From Eubacteriales bacterium (GTDB taxonomy: Bacteria > Bacillota > Clostridia > Oscillospirales > Oscillospiraceae), in the NCBI GenBank assembly GCA_030533415.1, contig JAUNJE010000026.1, positions 1 to 39,636 of the forward strand: a stretch of 39,636 bases of DNA. Reading direction: 5' to 3'. Shown here one piece after another: positions 39,582 through 39,636 of the stretch; within the stretch, counting starts at the first letter, position 1; every line of letters starts with the position of its first letter. The notes below the pieces were generated by a model. It did no database searches. It had not been told where the DNA came from and saw only the letters and a list, made by a program, of their open reading frames with translations. The translations under genes were made by a program, and so were the position numbers.

Positions 39582-39636
39582 TGGTGGAGTGTAGGGGATT
39601 CGAACCCCGTCTGGCGTGCATGTGAACCAGTATATT
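39582..39636 (-). ncRNA. ssrA: tmRNA (ssrA), 3' end only
   Basis: The minus strand reads GACGGGGTTCGAATCCCC, a TpsiC arm, then TACACTCCACCA with an encoded CCA end. The CTCCACCA ending is typical of tmRNA, whose 5' end would be GGGGTGT-like to pair with it. The bases upstream of the T arm do not form a tRNA anticodon arm at the right distance, which argues against an ordinary tRNA. The tag-coding part lies beyond the window. tmRNA with SmpB rescues stalled ribosomes. Confidence 0.65.

Noticed and set aside
39582-39636. Ordinary tRNA at the right edge
   Set aside because: Counting back from the T arm, no 5-bp anticodon stem with a 7-nt loop can be formed. The only local pairing is CTGG/CCAG with a 12-nt loop.

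Overview
This window looks like a chromosomal segment of a GC-rich gut-type Clostridia, probably Oscillospiraceae/Ruminococcaceae-like. The grounds are an NfnAB transhydrogenase, a DUF1836 regulator, frequent TTG starts with strong AGGAGG sites, a Firmicutes-type parAB locus carrying two perfect parS sites, and a cluster of Hanks kinases of the 'VKEYYP' type. The organism assignment is inference from gene content only. I see no insertion sequence, phage, integrase or CRISPR array.

Layout. 1-2892 (minus): 5' end of rpsO with its promoter and long leader, plsY, rsmG and a DUF3810 membrane metalloprotease-like gene. 3226-5545: a DUF2207-like membrane protein (plus) converging on a dihydrofolate-reductase-fold gene (minus) across a bidirectional terminator. 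5752-8005 (minus): nfnA-nfnB, driven by a near-perfect consensus promoter. 8255-12219 (minus): a small zinc-ribbon membrane protein, parA, parB, serS and mscL, with two 16-bp parS palindromes just upstream of parA; this implies proximity to the replication origin. 12410-14921 (plus): DUF1836 regulator, hflK and hflC. 15037-18985 (minus): a sugar-nucleotide-type nucleotidyltransferase, gluQRS, a small acidic membrane protein and malQ. 19153-23483 (minus): a LacI regulator, two sugar permeases and a solute-binding lipoprotein. With malQ these form a probable alpha-glucan or maltodextrin uptake locus with a LacI-type operator just downstream of the transporter promoter. 23776-26887: a P1-family (DmpA-like) peptidase, an unknown HTH-like protein, a small XRE repressor (minus) and a short Sel1/TPR-like protein.

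26930-39217 (plus) is the most remarkable part: about 12 kb of co-directional genes devoted to phosphothreonine signalling at the membrane. It encodes a membrane protein with a protease-like but apparently inactive extracytoplasmic domain and two cytoplasmic FHA domains; a PrsW-type intramembrane protease fused to FHA; a Ser/Thr kinase fused to FHA; a zinc-ribbon FHA protein; a membrane-anchored PP2C phosphatase; a soluble PP2C phosphatase; a receptor-like kinase with a leucine-rich-repeat ectodomain whose last repeat unit has been split off by a frameshift; a third kinase; and a degenerate kinase N-lobe fragment. Together these give writers (3 kinases), erasers (2 PP2C) and readers (5 FHA domains), plus a candidate proteolytic output and three membrane-spanning sensor-like proteins.

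The right edge holds the 3' end of a probable tmRNA (minus) and an intergenic element that is repeated, in the other orientation, upstream of malQ. The two copies differ by compensatory changes in a hairpin, so they define a small structured repeat family.
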